A stretch of 64,000 nucleotides of DNA from Acidobacteriota bacterium. Lineage in GTDB: Bacteria > Acidobacteriota > Terriglobia > Acidiferrales > UBA7541. Location: positions 328,973 through 392,972 of the forward strand of contig QHZD01000017.1 of the NCBI GenBank assembly GCA_003225315.1, written 5' to 3'. Shown piece after piece: positions 1 through 8,782 of this stretch; within the stretch, counting starts at the first letter, position 1, and every line of letters begins with the position of its first letter. A program made the position numbers and the translations under genes. The notes below the pieces were generated by a model. That model did no database searches and was not told the DNA's origin. It was given only the letters and a program-made list of their open reading frames with translations.

Positions 1-632
1 CGCGCAATCCTCGCAAGCTCCTTCGCGATCCCTTTGGGCGGGAGCACATAGTCCACACAGCCCGCTTGAACCGCGCTTCGCGGCATGCCGTCATACTTCG
101 CCGTCGCTTCGTCCTGCGCAAACGTTACGCCTCCATGCGCCTGGATTTCGGCCATTCCCATCGTTCCGTCCGAACCCGAGCCGGACAGAATCACGCCTAT
201 CGCGCGATTCCCTTCCTGCTCCGCAAGCGAGCGCATGAAGTGATCCACGGACATGTGCGCCCCGCGCGATTCTTCTCGAGGACCCAGGTGCAGCGTGTGG
301 TCAGAGATGGACATCGTCGCGTTTGGCGGGATCACGTAAACGTGGTTTGGCTTTATCGGCAGGCCATCGGACACTTCCGTTACGCTCATCGTGGTTTTCC
401 GGGCGAGCAGTTCCGTCAGGATACTGTGGTGTTTGGGGTCAAGATGTTGTACCAGGACAAAGGCCATTCCCGTGTCCGGAGAGAGGTAAGTCATTAGATC
501 CGTAAGAGCTTCGATGCCGCCTGCGGAAGCGCCAATGGCCACCACCGTTGTGTTGCTTTCCCGGGCTGGTGGCGCAATCTGCGCCTTTGCGGCGCTTTGT
601 CGCTTACTCTTACCTCGCGATTTCTGCTTCAT
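1..632 (-). CDS. CheB-type protein-glutamate methylesterase domain (5' part of gene, runs off left edge)
   Basis: Reading the minus strand from ATG at 632 gives an uninterrupted frame to the window edge, 210 residues. After a basic 25-residue N-terminus come the CheB methylesterase landmarks: AIGASAGGIEAL with the nucleophile Ser, VLVQHLDPKHHS with the catalytic His, and SGSGSDGTMGM with the catalytic Asp, then the conserved AQDEATAKYDGMP segment. An AGGGAGG ribosome site lies three bases before the ATG. There is no receiver domain ahead of the esterase. In this family that arrangement is typical of large CheB-CheR-PAS-kinase fusions, so the missing part may carry CheR and sensor domains; this is inference. 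It is separate from the two complete chemosensory operons further right. Confidence 0.9.
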   Translation of the reverse strand, partial: MKQKSRGKSKRQSAAKAQIAPPARESNTTVVAIGASAGGIEALTDLMTYLSPDTGMAFVLVQHLDPKHHSILTELLARKTTMSVTEVSDGLPIKPNHVYVIPPNATMSISDHTLHLGPREESRGAHMSVDHFMRSLAEQEGNRAIGVILSGSGSDGTMGMAEIQAHGGVTFAQDEATAKYDGMPRSAVQAGCVDYVLPPKGIAKELARIA

Positions 633-802
633 GAACCTCCCTGGGTTCCTGCTTGCGCGTGATTTTAGTCCTTTTGCCTATGTTGTGCTATCATCACTCC
701 GAGCGCAAGGCAACGTCGCTTGCAATTGGTTTAGTTGCCCGCAGATTCCCGGCTGGTCGCGGCACAAACCGGAGCACGCTATACCAAGCGCGGGGAGGGT
801 CT

Positions 803-1273
803 GTGAACCAAACGACGATTACATCTGGGCGCACAGCGCCCCCCCTGCCCGATCTGATTCACCAGCTCAGAGCTCAGCGAATTAGAATTTCTGCGCTCTC
901 AAGAAAATCCGGAGCGCTGCGGGTTCGTGGAAGAGACTTGCTCGCGAAATCAAAATCACTGGCCGCTTGCGTCGAGCAATCTTGGACAAACCTCGCCATC
1001 GCTTGCCTCGACACTGGGTCTGCCGTTGCAGAATTTCGCCTCCACCGCTCTGCCAGGCACCGCCGCACTCCGGTTCCAAAGCCCTCCCCAAGTGTGCCCG
1101 AGCTCGTTCTTGCGGATTCGCCGGACATGGTCGAGGCGCTCGAACAGGCCACAGAAATTCTCAAAATGGAGTTCTCCGGCACCGAAGGCACCGGGCTCGA
1201 TGCGCTCGTCAAGTGTGAGAAGGTCCTCCAGCGGACTCGCTCAACCTGCACAATCGAGCTTCCGCTTTATTAG
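803..1273 (+). CDS. hypothetical protein, helical, about 156 aa
   Basis: I chose the GTG at 803 because it follows a strong GGGGAGGG ribosome site; the frame is open further upstream but has no such signal there. The product is not recognised. The middle (residues about 20-65) is basic and helical, with repeated Leu/Arg/Ser spacing typical of a coiled coil. The C-terminal part is acidic with an ELVLADSPDMVEALEQA segment. A second open frame (927-1418) overlaps it, but that one is Ser/Pro-rich and has no ribosome site. The gene is divergent from the CheB gene on its left. No function can be given. Confidence 0.5.
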   Translation: MNQTTITSGRTAPPLPDLIHQLRAQRIRISALSRKSGALRVRGRDLLAKSKSLAACVEQSWTNLAIACLDTGSAVAEFRLHRSARHRRTPVPKPSPSVPELVLADSPDMVEALEQATEILKMEFSGTEGTGLDALVKCEKVLQRTRSTCTIELPLY

Positions 1274-1414
1274 CTCAGTCACAGGCCGCCCTTTTTATAA
1301 CGACGACCCACCCGGCTCATCTCAGCCACATCCCAGCGGAACCGGCAAGCTTTGCGTTGCGGATTGTCGCCCTCCCGCATCTTATGACTGGGGGGTTGGG
1401 AGGGGCACTGGGCC

Positions 1415-1846
1415 ATGACTAAAGGGCGCGCGTTGTTCGGCGCGTGCGGTTTCCTGCTCGCCGTTCTCGCTTTTCGCGTTTTCTACATTCAGGAACTGTT
1501 CTTCGCGTTCCTTCTCTTCGCGATTTTGTTCTTACTCCTATTACTCTTGGTCGCGGCAGTTTTCTGCGCGCTGTATGTCTATGCAAGAGGAATCTCTTAT
1601 CTCGTCGTGCGCATCAGCGCCGAAGGGCATCGCGCTTTGCCGCTGTTTCGCGTCCTGGTGCTCTGGCTTGCCCCGACCGCCACAAACCCCCCCCAAGCGC
1701 TGCTCCTCGCGCAGCACATTCTGTTCTATCCGTTTTATGGCCTGCTTCACGGATGGTCGCAATCTTTCCGCCGCGATGTCACGCAATTTCGCGAGGACAC
1801 CGGGCGCGCCGCGAAGCACCTGCGCATCCTCCTGAAGCACAACTAA
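1415..1846 (+). CDS. hypothetical membrane protein, 143 aa
   Basis: The ATG at 1415 is preceded by GGGAGGGG about 10 bases upstream. Residues 4-24 and about 28-55 form two very hydrophobic stretches (the second has a long Leu run), so two membrane helices are likely. A basic juxtamembrane region follows, then a less hydrophobic C-terminal half rich in Arg and His. No family is recognised. It lies between another unknown gene and a PilZ gene, with no overlap to either. Confidence 0.55.
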   Translation: MTKGRALFGACGFLLAVLAFRVFYIQELFFAFLLFAILFLLLLLLVAAVFCALYVYARGISYLVVRISAEGHRALPLFRVLVLWLAPTATNPPQALLLAQHILFYPFYGLLHGWSQSFRRDVTQFREDTGRAAKHLRILLKHN

Positions 1847-1962
1847 ATCTAGCGGCATTGCGAACGAATACAACCTTGGCAAACAGAGATCTCACGATGG
1901 TTGGTGCTTTCACCCTCTATTCTCCGCAATTCGCTTTAGCCGGAATTCCTATTTTTACCTAG

Positions 1963-1991
1963 TCGACGTTCCATTCCGGCCCGCGTATAAA
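1963..1991 (+). promoter_or_regulatory. candidate sigma70-type promoter for the PilZ gene
   Basis: TCGACG (1963-1968) and TATAAA (1986-1991) are separated by 17 bases, in an otherwise gene-free stretch (1847-2120). They match 4/6 and 5/6 of the consensus. A transcript from here would have a leader of about 120 bases before the ATG at 2121. This is pattern matching only. Confidence 0.4.
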
Positions 1992-2120
1992 ACCCTCAAA
2001 CATTGCTCACGCCTTCTAACTCGAGGTACCCGGGCGGAGACTTTTCACGCGCACACCTGCATCTGTGTCCCGCTTTCGCGTGGGCGTTCCCCTTCGCGAC
2101 TGTCCCTCAGGACGGACGAG

Positions 2121-2801
2121 ATGACTGAAACCGCGCCGAATTCGCAAACCGAGAAGCGGCGAGGCATCCGCTTTCCCGTCATTGTTCCCGTTGAGGCCAA
2201 GTGGCAAGAGGCTAGCGGCAAGAACATCAAAGAATCAGCGAACGCCATCGAGGTAAACGCTCAAGGCGGCCTTTTGGAGATGAAGGTTTATCCCAGCGTT
2301 GGCAGCCACCTTGATCTTACCAACCTACTTTCGGGCGAATCGTTTCGGGCGCGGGTTGTAGGCACCCGCCGTTCCGCGGAAGGCCGTGTGCTCGGCGTTG
2401 CGGTCGAGCTTCTGATTCCTAGTGAGACTTTTTGGGGCGTCAATTTCCGGCTGAAGAAAACGAGCGCCGAGCTCGTGCGGCTCAACCGCGCGATGCAGTC
2501 GGGCAACCTAGACCCACGCATCCTAAGGGAGTTCCGTGACGCCGTAGATTATGTCCGCAAGACCGCCTGGGCCGCCGAGGAGTGGCAGGAGCGCCAATTG
2601 CGTCAGCGAGACCCGCACACTATACTCGCGCTGATTACCTCGGAACGCATCCGCCGCGCCACTCAGCTCAGCAACGCCATATCCGCGGACTTAGCCGCCC
2701 AGGAAGTGACCAGCGAAACCTCGGGATTGGAAGAATTCTATCAAGCTGTCGGGCATATCCACCAACGTCTGGCAGACTTGTTCAAGAATCGCAATCCCTG
2801 A
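2121..2801 (+). CDS. PilZ domain protein, 226 aa
   Basis: The N-terminal half is a PilZ domain. KRRGIRFPV at about residues 11-19 carries the RxxxR c-di-GMP-binding motif. EVNAQGG at about 44-50 stands where the [D/N]xSxxG motif is expected, with Ala replacing Ser. Beta-strand-like segments continue to about residue 110. The C-terminal 115 residues are helical and charged and have no recognised domain. PilZ proteins bind c-di-GMP and pass the signal on by contact, often in motility or exopolysaccharide control. There is no clear operon partner; the next gene on the same strand starts about 450 bases downstream. Confidence 0.85.
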   Translation: MTETAPNSQTEKRRGIRFPVIVPVEAKWQEASGKNIKESANAIEVNAQGGLLEMKVYPSVGSHLDLTNLLSGESFRARVVGTRRSAEGRVLGVAVELLIPSETFWGVNFRLKKTSAELVRLNRAMQSGNLDPRILREFRDAVDYVRKTAWAAEEWQERQLRQRDPHTILALITSERIRRATQLSNAISADLAAQEVTSETSGLEEFYQAVGHIHQRLADLFKNRNP

Positions 2802-3099
2802 CCATAGCTGACCACTCCCTCCCCGCCTTTTTTCTTCCTCTTCACCTTTCTAGTTTCTGCTTTCTGCCTTCTAGTCTTCTTTTCACTCGCCCCGCCCGTC
2901 ATTCCCTCTCCTTCCCGTCATTTCGAGCGCAGCGAGCCCTCTTCCTCTCCGAGCGTTTTCCGCGAGGAGAAATCTCTCCTCGGTTTCTCCCCCCATTTCT
3001 AGTTTCTGCTTTCTAACTTCTAGTTTCTCCTTCCCCCTAGTACTCCCATAGTACCTTCCCTGCGAGACCAGCTAACTCGCTTCTCAGATATTCACCTGA
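2802..3099 (+). repeat. gene-free polypyrimidine stretch with a 19-bp direct repeat and a hairpin
   Basis: This stretch is strongly C/T-biased on the plus strand. TTTCTAGTTTCTGCTTTCT occurs exactly at 2847-2865 and 2996-3014. Between the copies lie a GTCATTTCGAGCGCAGCGAG segment, which resembles a dispersed intergenic repeat motif common in environmental genomes, and a perfect 8-bp inverted repeat (CGAGGAGA/TCTCCTCG, 2963-2982). An open frame of 144 codons (2582-3016) crosses it but has low-complexity Ser/Phe/Leu composition and is rejected as a gene. Confidence 0.6.
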
Positions 3100-3129
3100 T
3101 TGACAGCTTATATGGAACTCCGGTATTTT
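3100..3129 (+). promoter_or_regulatory. sigma70-type promoter for the RHS gene
   Basis: A perfect TTGACA (3100-3105) and TATTTT (3124-3129) are spaced by 18 bases. Transcription would begin near 3136 and give a leader of about 118 bases before the RHS start codon. Confidence 0.55.
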
Positions 3130-3135
3130 CCGGCT

Positions 3136-3253
3136 CGCGTCTCCCACCCTGACGCGGTTTTTGCGTCCCGCACGGTTTTGCGGGACGGCAAATTACAGCC
3201 TCCACGCTCCTGCTCGTGCTCGATTGGTCCGTGGACCGCAACCGGAGGCCTCA
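3136..3253 (+). promoter_or_regulatory. structured 5' leader of the RHS gene, possible RNA switch
   Basis: The leader holds several strong inverted repeats. GACGC/GCGTC is at 3151-3167. GTCCCGCA/TGCGGGAC, 8 bp with a 6-base loop, is at 3165-3186. The two share bases 3165-3167, so they compete. GGTC/GACC is at 3226-3237. GCCTCC at 3198-3203 is complementary to GGAGGC at 3244-3249, which is the ribosome site, so the start could be hidden by pairing. A GGGACGGCAAA segment loosely recalls the c-di-GMP-I riboswitch, but the matching 5' half is not present. No known riboswitch class is assigned. Confidence 0.4.
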
Positions 3254-4888
3254 ATGTCCCCGCTCTCTCTTCGCTCCCTGTTCGTGCTCGTTTTTTGCTC
3301 CTTCGCCCTTGCACCTGCGTTGCAAGCACAAGTCCCAACCGGCGTTCCTCAATTTGGCTCTTTCCAAGGTGGGTCCATCGACACCGTGAACCTGGCCACG
3401 CTGAATGTTCATTTCGAGATACCAATTCGTAAGACGCCCGGACGCGGGCTGCCGTTCTCAGCCATTCTGAACGAGGAAAACTCGCATTATTCTCCTTATT
3501 ATGTCCGCGGGCCTGGCTGGGATTGGGCATTAGGCTCAAGCTCGGCGCCCGCGACTTGGTTCTTTAGTGGCTGGCCAGTACGTACATCGGTTCCCTTTGG
3601 CATACCCACTGGCAATTCGGTCACTGTCGAAACTTGCGGCGACTACGCCCCATGGGGAGGAGATGTGGGCGCCATCCAGGTCACCAATAATGTGTTAACG
3701 GTTTACACGAACAACAGTGGCTTCCAAGTCGGACAAATCATCCAGCTTAACGGTCTTAACCCTTCTAGTGGCTTTAACGGAAGAAACGTCACTGTCGCAA
3801 GTGTCTCTTCGGACCATTTCACCGCTACCTTCTCGGGAAACCTCCCCTACACGGAGCAAGTTACCGGGACCGCTGAGGTGCTGACGAACCTGTGGAATAT
3901 TACCGGCTATACGGATATTCATAACACCGTACATGGAGCTGGGGTGCCAAACAAAATTGACCCCTACGGATGCTTGTATGGGACAACGTCCTTTTCGTCC
4001 ACCAGCCAAGATGGATACATCACAACCGGCTCCATCAGCGGACTTAGCAACGGCCGCTACACGCTTACTGTCACCGTTACAACGCCGTCTGGCACGGTAC
4101 TAAACTCCGGTCCGATGCAAGGCAACATACTCAACGGGTCCCTTGTCGCCCTGAGTGCGTCCACAGGTACTGACACCAACGGGAATCAGATTTCTGTTAC
4201 CAACCCGAGCACTCCGCCTTGGACTCTCGCATACACGGACGCGACAGGGAATAACGCGTTGAACGCGACAACCACATACACATCCGGGGTCGCGACGGGT
4301 GCGACGTATTCATACACCGGCCCCAACAATGCGACCGAAAATGTCACAGTAGCCAGTACTGCCCTTAACTTCCAAACAAGCTTTGGTTGTCCCGGAATTG
4401 GCGAATTCGCATACTCCGGCCTTCGTCGCGCGAACAACATAAGTCTGCCGGATGGATCGTCATTCCAAATAAGCTACGACACGCCCGGCCGAGTCTCTTC
4501 GGTCACGCTGCCTGCCGGCGGCACCATAAGCTATAACTACAACGGCCCCAACGGTGGTATCAGTTGTCAGGACGGCGGCTCCTCAGGATTCACTAGGACA
4601 ACTCCCGATGGCACGTGGACATATGCCCGATCCTACAGCACCACAACTGGCGTTTGGACCACCACGGTCACAGACCCACAGGGCAACAACACGGTACATA
4701 CGTTCTCCGGACCTGTCGATCAGATTTGGGTACAAGCGAATGGCACCACAACCATAGTCCAGCCTGAGTACGAGGTTCAGCGGCAGGTCTACCAACTCGT
4801 GAATGGCAACCAGGTTCTGTTGGAGACAAGGAATTCGATTTCAATGCGGCGTTGCCTCCAGGCAGCAACCAGGTCAGCGACCGGGTGA
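3254..4888 (+). CDS. RHS/YD-repeat protein, N-terminal fragment (frameshifted gene)
   Basis: I chose the ATG at 3254 because GGAGG lies 6 bases upstream and a clear signal peptide follows: a basic start, a hydrophobic core at residues about 7-24, and cleavage after ALQA. The mature part begins with a segment typical of secreted RHS proteins, including NLATLNVHFEIPI and a Gly/Trp-rich stretch, then long Ser/Thr/Asn/Gly-rich beta-repeat sequence with YD-like units near the end. The frame loses sense at about 4829 and stops at 4888; the homologous sequence continues one base back in the frame of the following entry. Adding one base makes 3254-8253 a single 1666-codon gene. Such proteins form a secreted beta-barrel shell carrying a variable C-terminal tip. 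Confidence 0.8.
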   Translation: MSPLSLRSLFVLVFCSFALAPALQAQVPTGVPQFGSFQGGSIDTVNLATLNVHFEIPIRKTPGRGLPFSAILNEENSHYSPYYVRGPGWDWALGSSSAPATWFFSGWPVRTSVPFGIPTGNSVTVETCGDYAPWGGDVGAIQVTNNVLTVYTNNSGFQVGQIIQLNGLNPSSGFNGRNVTVASVSSDHFTATFSGNLPYTEQVTGTAEVLTNLWNITGYTDIHNTVHGAGVPNKIDPYGCLYGTTSFSSTSQDGYITTGSISGLSNGRYTLTVTVTTPSGTVLNSGPMQGNILNGSLVALSASTGTDTNGNQISVTNPSTPPWTLAYTDATGNNALNATTTYTSGVATGATYSYTGPNNATENVTVASTALNFQTSFGCPGIGEFAYSGLRRANNISLPDGSSFQISYDTPGRVSSVTLPAGGTISYNYNGPNGGISCQDGGSSGFTRTTPDGTWTYARSYSTTTGVWTTTVTDPQGNNTVHTFSGPVDQIWVQANGTTTIVQPEYEVQRQVYQLVNGNQVLLETRNSISMRRCLQAATRSATG

Positions 4889-7800
4889 TCCAATTCGGCA
4901 CCTATAGCGGCGGCAGTTGCACCGCTCTGGGAAAGAATCTCCTGAATCGTCCCTGCACGGACACGACCACGGGCGGGGGTTCGACGTTGTCCAAATCGAC
5001 CTATCAGTACGACGCCAACGGCAATCTTCTCAGCCTTGGCAGCCTGGTCAGTGGTTCTACATTTTTGACAAAAGCCTTTTCCTACTACCCGACTGGGCTG
5101 ATTAACGTCGCGACCGACGCGAACGGCGGGACCACAACCTACACGTATGGCGCCTGCAACGGTTCGTTCCCAACCACAATCAGTGAGCCCATGGGGCTGA
5201 CGAGAACCATAGCGTGGGACTGCACGGGCGAAACCCCAACATCCATTACAGACGAGAACAACCAACCGACGACCTACAGCTACGTGAGCTCTGGTGGAAC
5301 CGCCGACCCCTTCTGGCGCGTCCTACAAGAGAATTTCCCCGATGGCGGGCAGACTTCTTGGACCTACAACAGTCCCACCAGCATCACTACGACGACCAAA
5401 ATGAATTCCTCTCAAAATATCGTCAGCAAGCTCCTGCTCGACGGCCTCGGCCGCGCTTCGCAAACCCAGCTCACCGACCCCCAGGGCACCGATTACACGG
5501 ACACGACGTACGACGTTGTTGGCCGCGTTGCCTCCGTCTCGAATCCCTACCGCTCCACCAGCGATCCCACCTACGGCCTCACTTCCTATCGCTATGACGC
5601 CCTGAGTCGTCCGACCCTGATTATTCCCCCGGACGGATCCCCAACCTCCAACAATATCTCCGTAACATACGTTGCAGACACAAACGCCCTGATGACTACG
5701 GTGACTGATCAGGCCGGCAATCAGCGGCGCTCATGGACAGATGCGCTGGGGCGCACTATTCAAGTCAACGAACCAGCAGGATCGCCGCCGTCATTGGGTA
5801 CGCCGAGCCGGACATTCCATTCCTTTGATGCTCTCAGCAATCTAACTCAGGTTTCCCAGCACGGCACAAACGAATCGGATTCTTCGCAGTTGCGCGTCCG
5901 CACCTTTGCCTATGACGCACTATCTCGCTTAACCAGCGAAACCAATCCCGAATCCGGCACTGCCAGCTACTATTACACGACCTCCGGCGGCGCACTCTGC
6001 AGCGGGGCCCCAACGCAACTCTGCCGCCGCACCGCCCCGGCCCCCAACCAAACCGGCTCCGCCACTGTCACCACTACGTATTCCTGGGATGCCCTCCACC
6101 GCCTCACGGGAAAGATCTACACCGACTGGACTCCTTCCCTGTATTATTCCTATGATGTTTCTCCACCCTGGATTACTGGCGTGACCAATCCCGTAGGCAG
6201 GCTCGTTGACGCTTATAACCAGTTTCAAGGCACTTCCGGCAGTTCGGCTGCGGCAACCGTTAATAGTTACGACGCCGTGGGCCGTATCGTGCGCCAGTGG
6301 CAGCAAACGCCAAGCCTCTCTCCGGGCGGAGATTTTCTTTACTACACGTACGACCTTGCAGGCAACATGACGTCCTACTCCAACGGTGTGGGTATCACTT
6401 TTACGCAATCCTTCAACACTGCGGGCCGCTCAACAGGCCTCACCAGCAGTCTGGTCGATTCCACGCATCCTGCGACTCTCGCCACCGTCGACTCCAGCGT
6501 GGGATACTACCCGCATGGGGGGATTCACAAGGCCACGTTGGGCAATGGGCTTACATCGACGAATGTGTTTTACAATACCTTGCAGCCTTGTTTGATCGAC
6601 GTGAACAACAACGGCACTGTGCTCCAGACCTGTAATGACAGCTCACCAAGCGGAAATGTGCTGGATTTGGCGTATAACTACAATCAAGGCTCTGCAAATA
6701 ATGGCAACGTTGTAGGTTGGAATGCCACCGGCAACCAATCCTTCGTCCGCACTTTCGGCTATGACTCACTCAACCGGCTCTCGACACTAAATCAATCCAG
6801 CGGCAACGGCACCGGCTGTAGCGCCACGTTCAATCTCTCCTGGACTTATGACGCTTGGGGCAATCGCACCGACCAGAATCTCAACAGCGGCACTTGCGGC
6901 CAATTCCATGCCACAGTGAACACCAAGAATCAGATTTATGACCCGGTGAATAGCATTTATCAGTACGACGCCGCCGGCAACATGACCTACGACGGCAACC
7001 ATCACTATTTCTATGACGCGGAAAATCGTCTTGCTCAAGTCGACGGCACGCTCGGCACTTGCTCCACAGCAACCGCTTGCTACGCGTACGATGCCGTAGG
7101 TCGCCGCGTTGAGAAAGCCACGGGGTCAACCTACGTCGATTACCTTTACGACTTGGCCGGAAATGTCCTCACGGAATGGTGCACCAACTGCGGCGGATAT
7201 ACAGGCCCTACCACTGAATACATCTTCATGTCGGGCAATTTCGTCGCAGAATACAAAAACAACACTACCTACTTCATCCACGGTGATCACCTCGGCTCCG
7301 CGCGGCTGCTCACGGACCTCAACCAAGCCGTCGTCCAAAACCTTGACTATCTCCCGTTCGGCGAACTCAATTCCAGCGACTCCGGCATCACGACCCACAA
7401 ATTCACCGGCGGCGAGCGCGACTCCGAAACCAGCCTCGACCACACTTGGTTCCGCCAATATTCCTCCTCCCTCGGCCGCTGGATGCACCCCGACCCCGCC
7501 GGCCTCGCCGCCGTCGACATCACCAATCCCCAATCCTGGAACCGCTATGCTTACGTCATCAACTCGCCACTCACCTATATCGATCCACTTGGCCTGACCA
7601 TGCAGATGATCTGTATGCCTGGTTACTCCGTTGGCTACGACGATTACCAAGGCTCAGGCCAATGGGGCCCGGTCTCTGGCTGGTGCACGTATTACGATGA
7701 TGGATTCAACTACCCGGGTAATGTCTCGCTTAGCTACAACAACAGTCCAACAACCTCCGGCGGTGGCGGTGGCGGCGGCGGCAATAACAGCGGCAATTGG

Positions 7801-8253
7801 TTCAAGCGTGCTGTAAACGCTACCTGCAGCCTCGTTGCTGATGCCGGGACTGTGGGTGTCGGCGGGGACATGGGCTTGGGCATCACTGGCTCAGGCCAAC
7901 TCAACCTCACAGCAAACGGGGCGAGCGGGGAACTAACACTCTCCCTATCTCAGGGGCTCTCCGGTGGAGTGATCGGACCCGACGCATACGTTTCCGTTTC
8001 TGTGACTCCAACCGCCCCTGACAACAGTTTTCTCGATACACACGGTCAGGCGTCAACAAGTAACACCGTCGGGTATAGTCGATACGGAGCGTCCTGTGGA
8101 GGCGGCACTTACGGCGCAACCCTTGGTCCATCACTATCGCCCGTCACGGCCGCAAAGTCGGGAATGCTTAGCAAGCCTCTGATCACACTCCCGTATGCCG
8201 GTTACGTGGCGCACCCCGCAAGAGCAGTCTGCAAAGCGATTACGGGTAACTGA
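4852..8253 (+). CDS. RHS repeat-associated core protein, C-terminal fragment (frameshifted gene)
   Basis: This frame carries on the RHS shell after the frameshift near 4829; its first ATG is at 4852, but the matching sequence begins about 20 bases earlier. It contains many YD repeats (for example YQYDANGN, FAYDALSRL, YDAENRL). The RHS core lies at about residues 790-915, with YFIHGDHLGSARLLTD, a DYLPFGE element and RYAYVINSPLTYIDPLGL at its end. After the core, about 218 residues form the variable tip: a short Tyr/Trp-rich part, an eight-Gly run, then a Gly/Ser/Thr-rich region that ends LPYAGYVAHPARAVCKAITGN. No known toxin motif was recognised there. The next gene starts two bases after the stop. 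Confidence 0.85.
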   Translation: MPPGSNQVSDRVIQFGTYSGGSCTALGKNLLNRPCTDTTTGGGSTLSKSTYQYDANGNLLSLGSLVSGSTFLTKAFSYYPTGLINVATDANGGTTTYTYGACNGSFPTTISEPMGLTRTIAWDCTGETPTSITDENNQPTTYSYVSSGGTADPFWRVLQENFPDGGQTSWTYNSPTSITTTTKMNSSQNIVSKLLLDGLGRASQTQLTDPQGTDYTDTTYDVVGRVASVSNPYRSTSDPTYGLTSYRYDALSRPTLIIPPDGSPTSNNISVTYVADTNALMTTVTDQAGNQRRSWTDALGRTIQVNEPAGSPPSLGTPSRTFHSFDALSNLTQVSQHGTNESDSSQLRVRTFAYDALSRLTSETNPESGTASYYYTTSGGALCSGAPTQLCRRTAPAPNQTGSATVTTTYSWDALHRLTGKIYTDWTPSLYYSYDVSPPWITGVTNPVGRLVDAYNQFQGTSGSSAAATVNSYDAVGRIVRQWQQTPSLSPGGDFLYYTYDLAGNMTSYSNGVGITFTQSFNTAGRSTGLTSSLVDSTHPATLATVDSSVGYYPHGGIHKATLGNGLTSTNVFYNTLQPCLIDVNNNGTVLQTCNDSSPSGNVLDLAYNYNQGSANNGNVVGWNATGNQSFVRTFGYDSLNRLSTLNQSSGNGTGCSATFNLSWTYDAWGNRTDQNLNSGTCGQFHATVNTKNQIYDPVNSIYQYDAAGNMTYDGNHHYFYDAENRLAQVDGTLGTCSTATACYAYDAVGRRVEKATGSTYVDYLYDLAGNVLTEWCTNCGGYTGPTTEYIFMSGNFVAEYKNNTTYFIHGDHLGSARLLTDLNQAVVQNLDYLPFGELNSSDSGITTHKFTGGERDSETSLDHTWFRQYSSSLGRWMHPDPAGLAAVDITNPQSWNRYAYVINSPLTYIDPLGLTMQMICMPGYSVGYDDYQGSGQWGPVSGWCTYYDDGFNYPGNVSLSYNNSPTTSGGGGGGGGNNSGNWFKRAVNATCSLVADAGTVGVGGDMGLGITGSGQLNLTANGASGELTLSLSQGLSGGVIGPDAYVSVSVTPTAPDNSFLDTHGQASTSNTVGYSRYGASCGGGTYGATLGPSLSPVTAAKSGMLSKPLITLPYAGYVAHPARAVCKAITGN

Positions 8254-8254
8254 C

Positions 8255-8782
8255 ATGATGACCTCGTGGATATTTTTCTTCGCCGCGATGGCCTTCGGCG
8301 TGTCGTCGATCCTTTCCTACTACCTACTCGTTTGGCGGCTCATGAGCAAAGGCATCCGCGTGAAGTTTTTTGCAACCCCGAGAGACACGCTTCGCGTCTT
8401 TAGGCAGTACCGTGGACTGGCCCCTGAAAACAGGTGGGCGCTGTGGCCGATCGCTGCCTTTTGGCTCTTTTCGCTTTTGTGCTTCATGTCCATGGCGGCG
8501 TTCGCGTATGCGGACTCCTCGCACGCGTTCGAGGGTGGCATGCCGTGGCTCTGGCTACATGCCCGACTAGCCATGCTATGGATCATGGCGAGCAGCTTCC
8601 TAATCGGCCTAGTCTTCTCCTATCGGGTTTTCAGCGACACTTCAGAACAAGATATTAAGTTATCGAACTGGAAGGCCTGGATTTCCGATGAGTATACGCG
8701 CAACGATTTTTTCGTGGCGACAATTGGCTGGGTTGGCTTCCTCACGGCCTCACTACAGCTGATTATGGGCAATGGTCGGTGA
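8255..8782 (+). CDS. hypothetical four-helix membrane protein, possible immunity partner of the RHS tip
   Basis: The ATG at 8255 lies two bases past the RHS stop, and a second ATG follows directly. The 175-residue product has about four hydrophobic segments: roughly residues 4-27, 65-87, 100-122 and 155-170. Between them are an Arg-rich loop (about 33-60) and an acidic stretch with DTSEQDIKLSNWKAW. No family is recognised. In polymorphic toxin loci the gene right after the RHS tip is often the cognate immunity protein, and membrane-acting toxins have membrane immunity proteins. That role is inferred from position only. Confidence 0.65.
   Translation: MMTSWIFFFAAMAFGVSSILSYYLLVWRLMSKGIRVKFFATPRDTLRVFRQYRGLAPENRWALWPIAAFWLFSLLCFMSMAAFAYADSSHAFEGGMPWLWLHARLAMLWIMASSFLIGLVFSYRVFSDTSEQDIKLSNWKAWISDEYTRNDFFVATIGWVGFLTASLQLIMGNGR

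Noticed and set aside
927-1418. 163-codon open frame overlapping the small gene at 803-1273
   Set aside because: Ser/Pro/Arg-rich low-complexity product without a ribosome site; the frame starting at GTG 803 has a strong one.
2582-3016. 144-codon open frame across the polypyrimidine tract
   Set aside because: It is out of frame with the PilZ gene it overlaps and its product is low-complexity Ser/Leu/Phe from a repeat region.
3151-3206. c-di-GMP-I (GEMM) riboswitch upstream of the RHS gene
   Set aside because: GGGACGGCAAA resembles part of the consensus, but the 5' GGGCAAA half and the tetraloop stem are absent. It is kept only as an unassigned structured leader.
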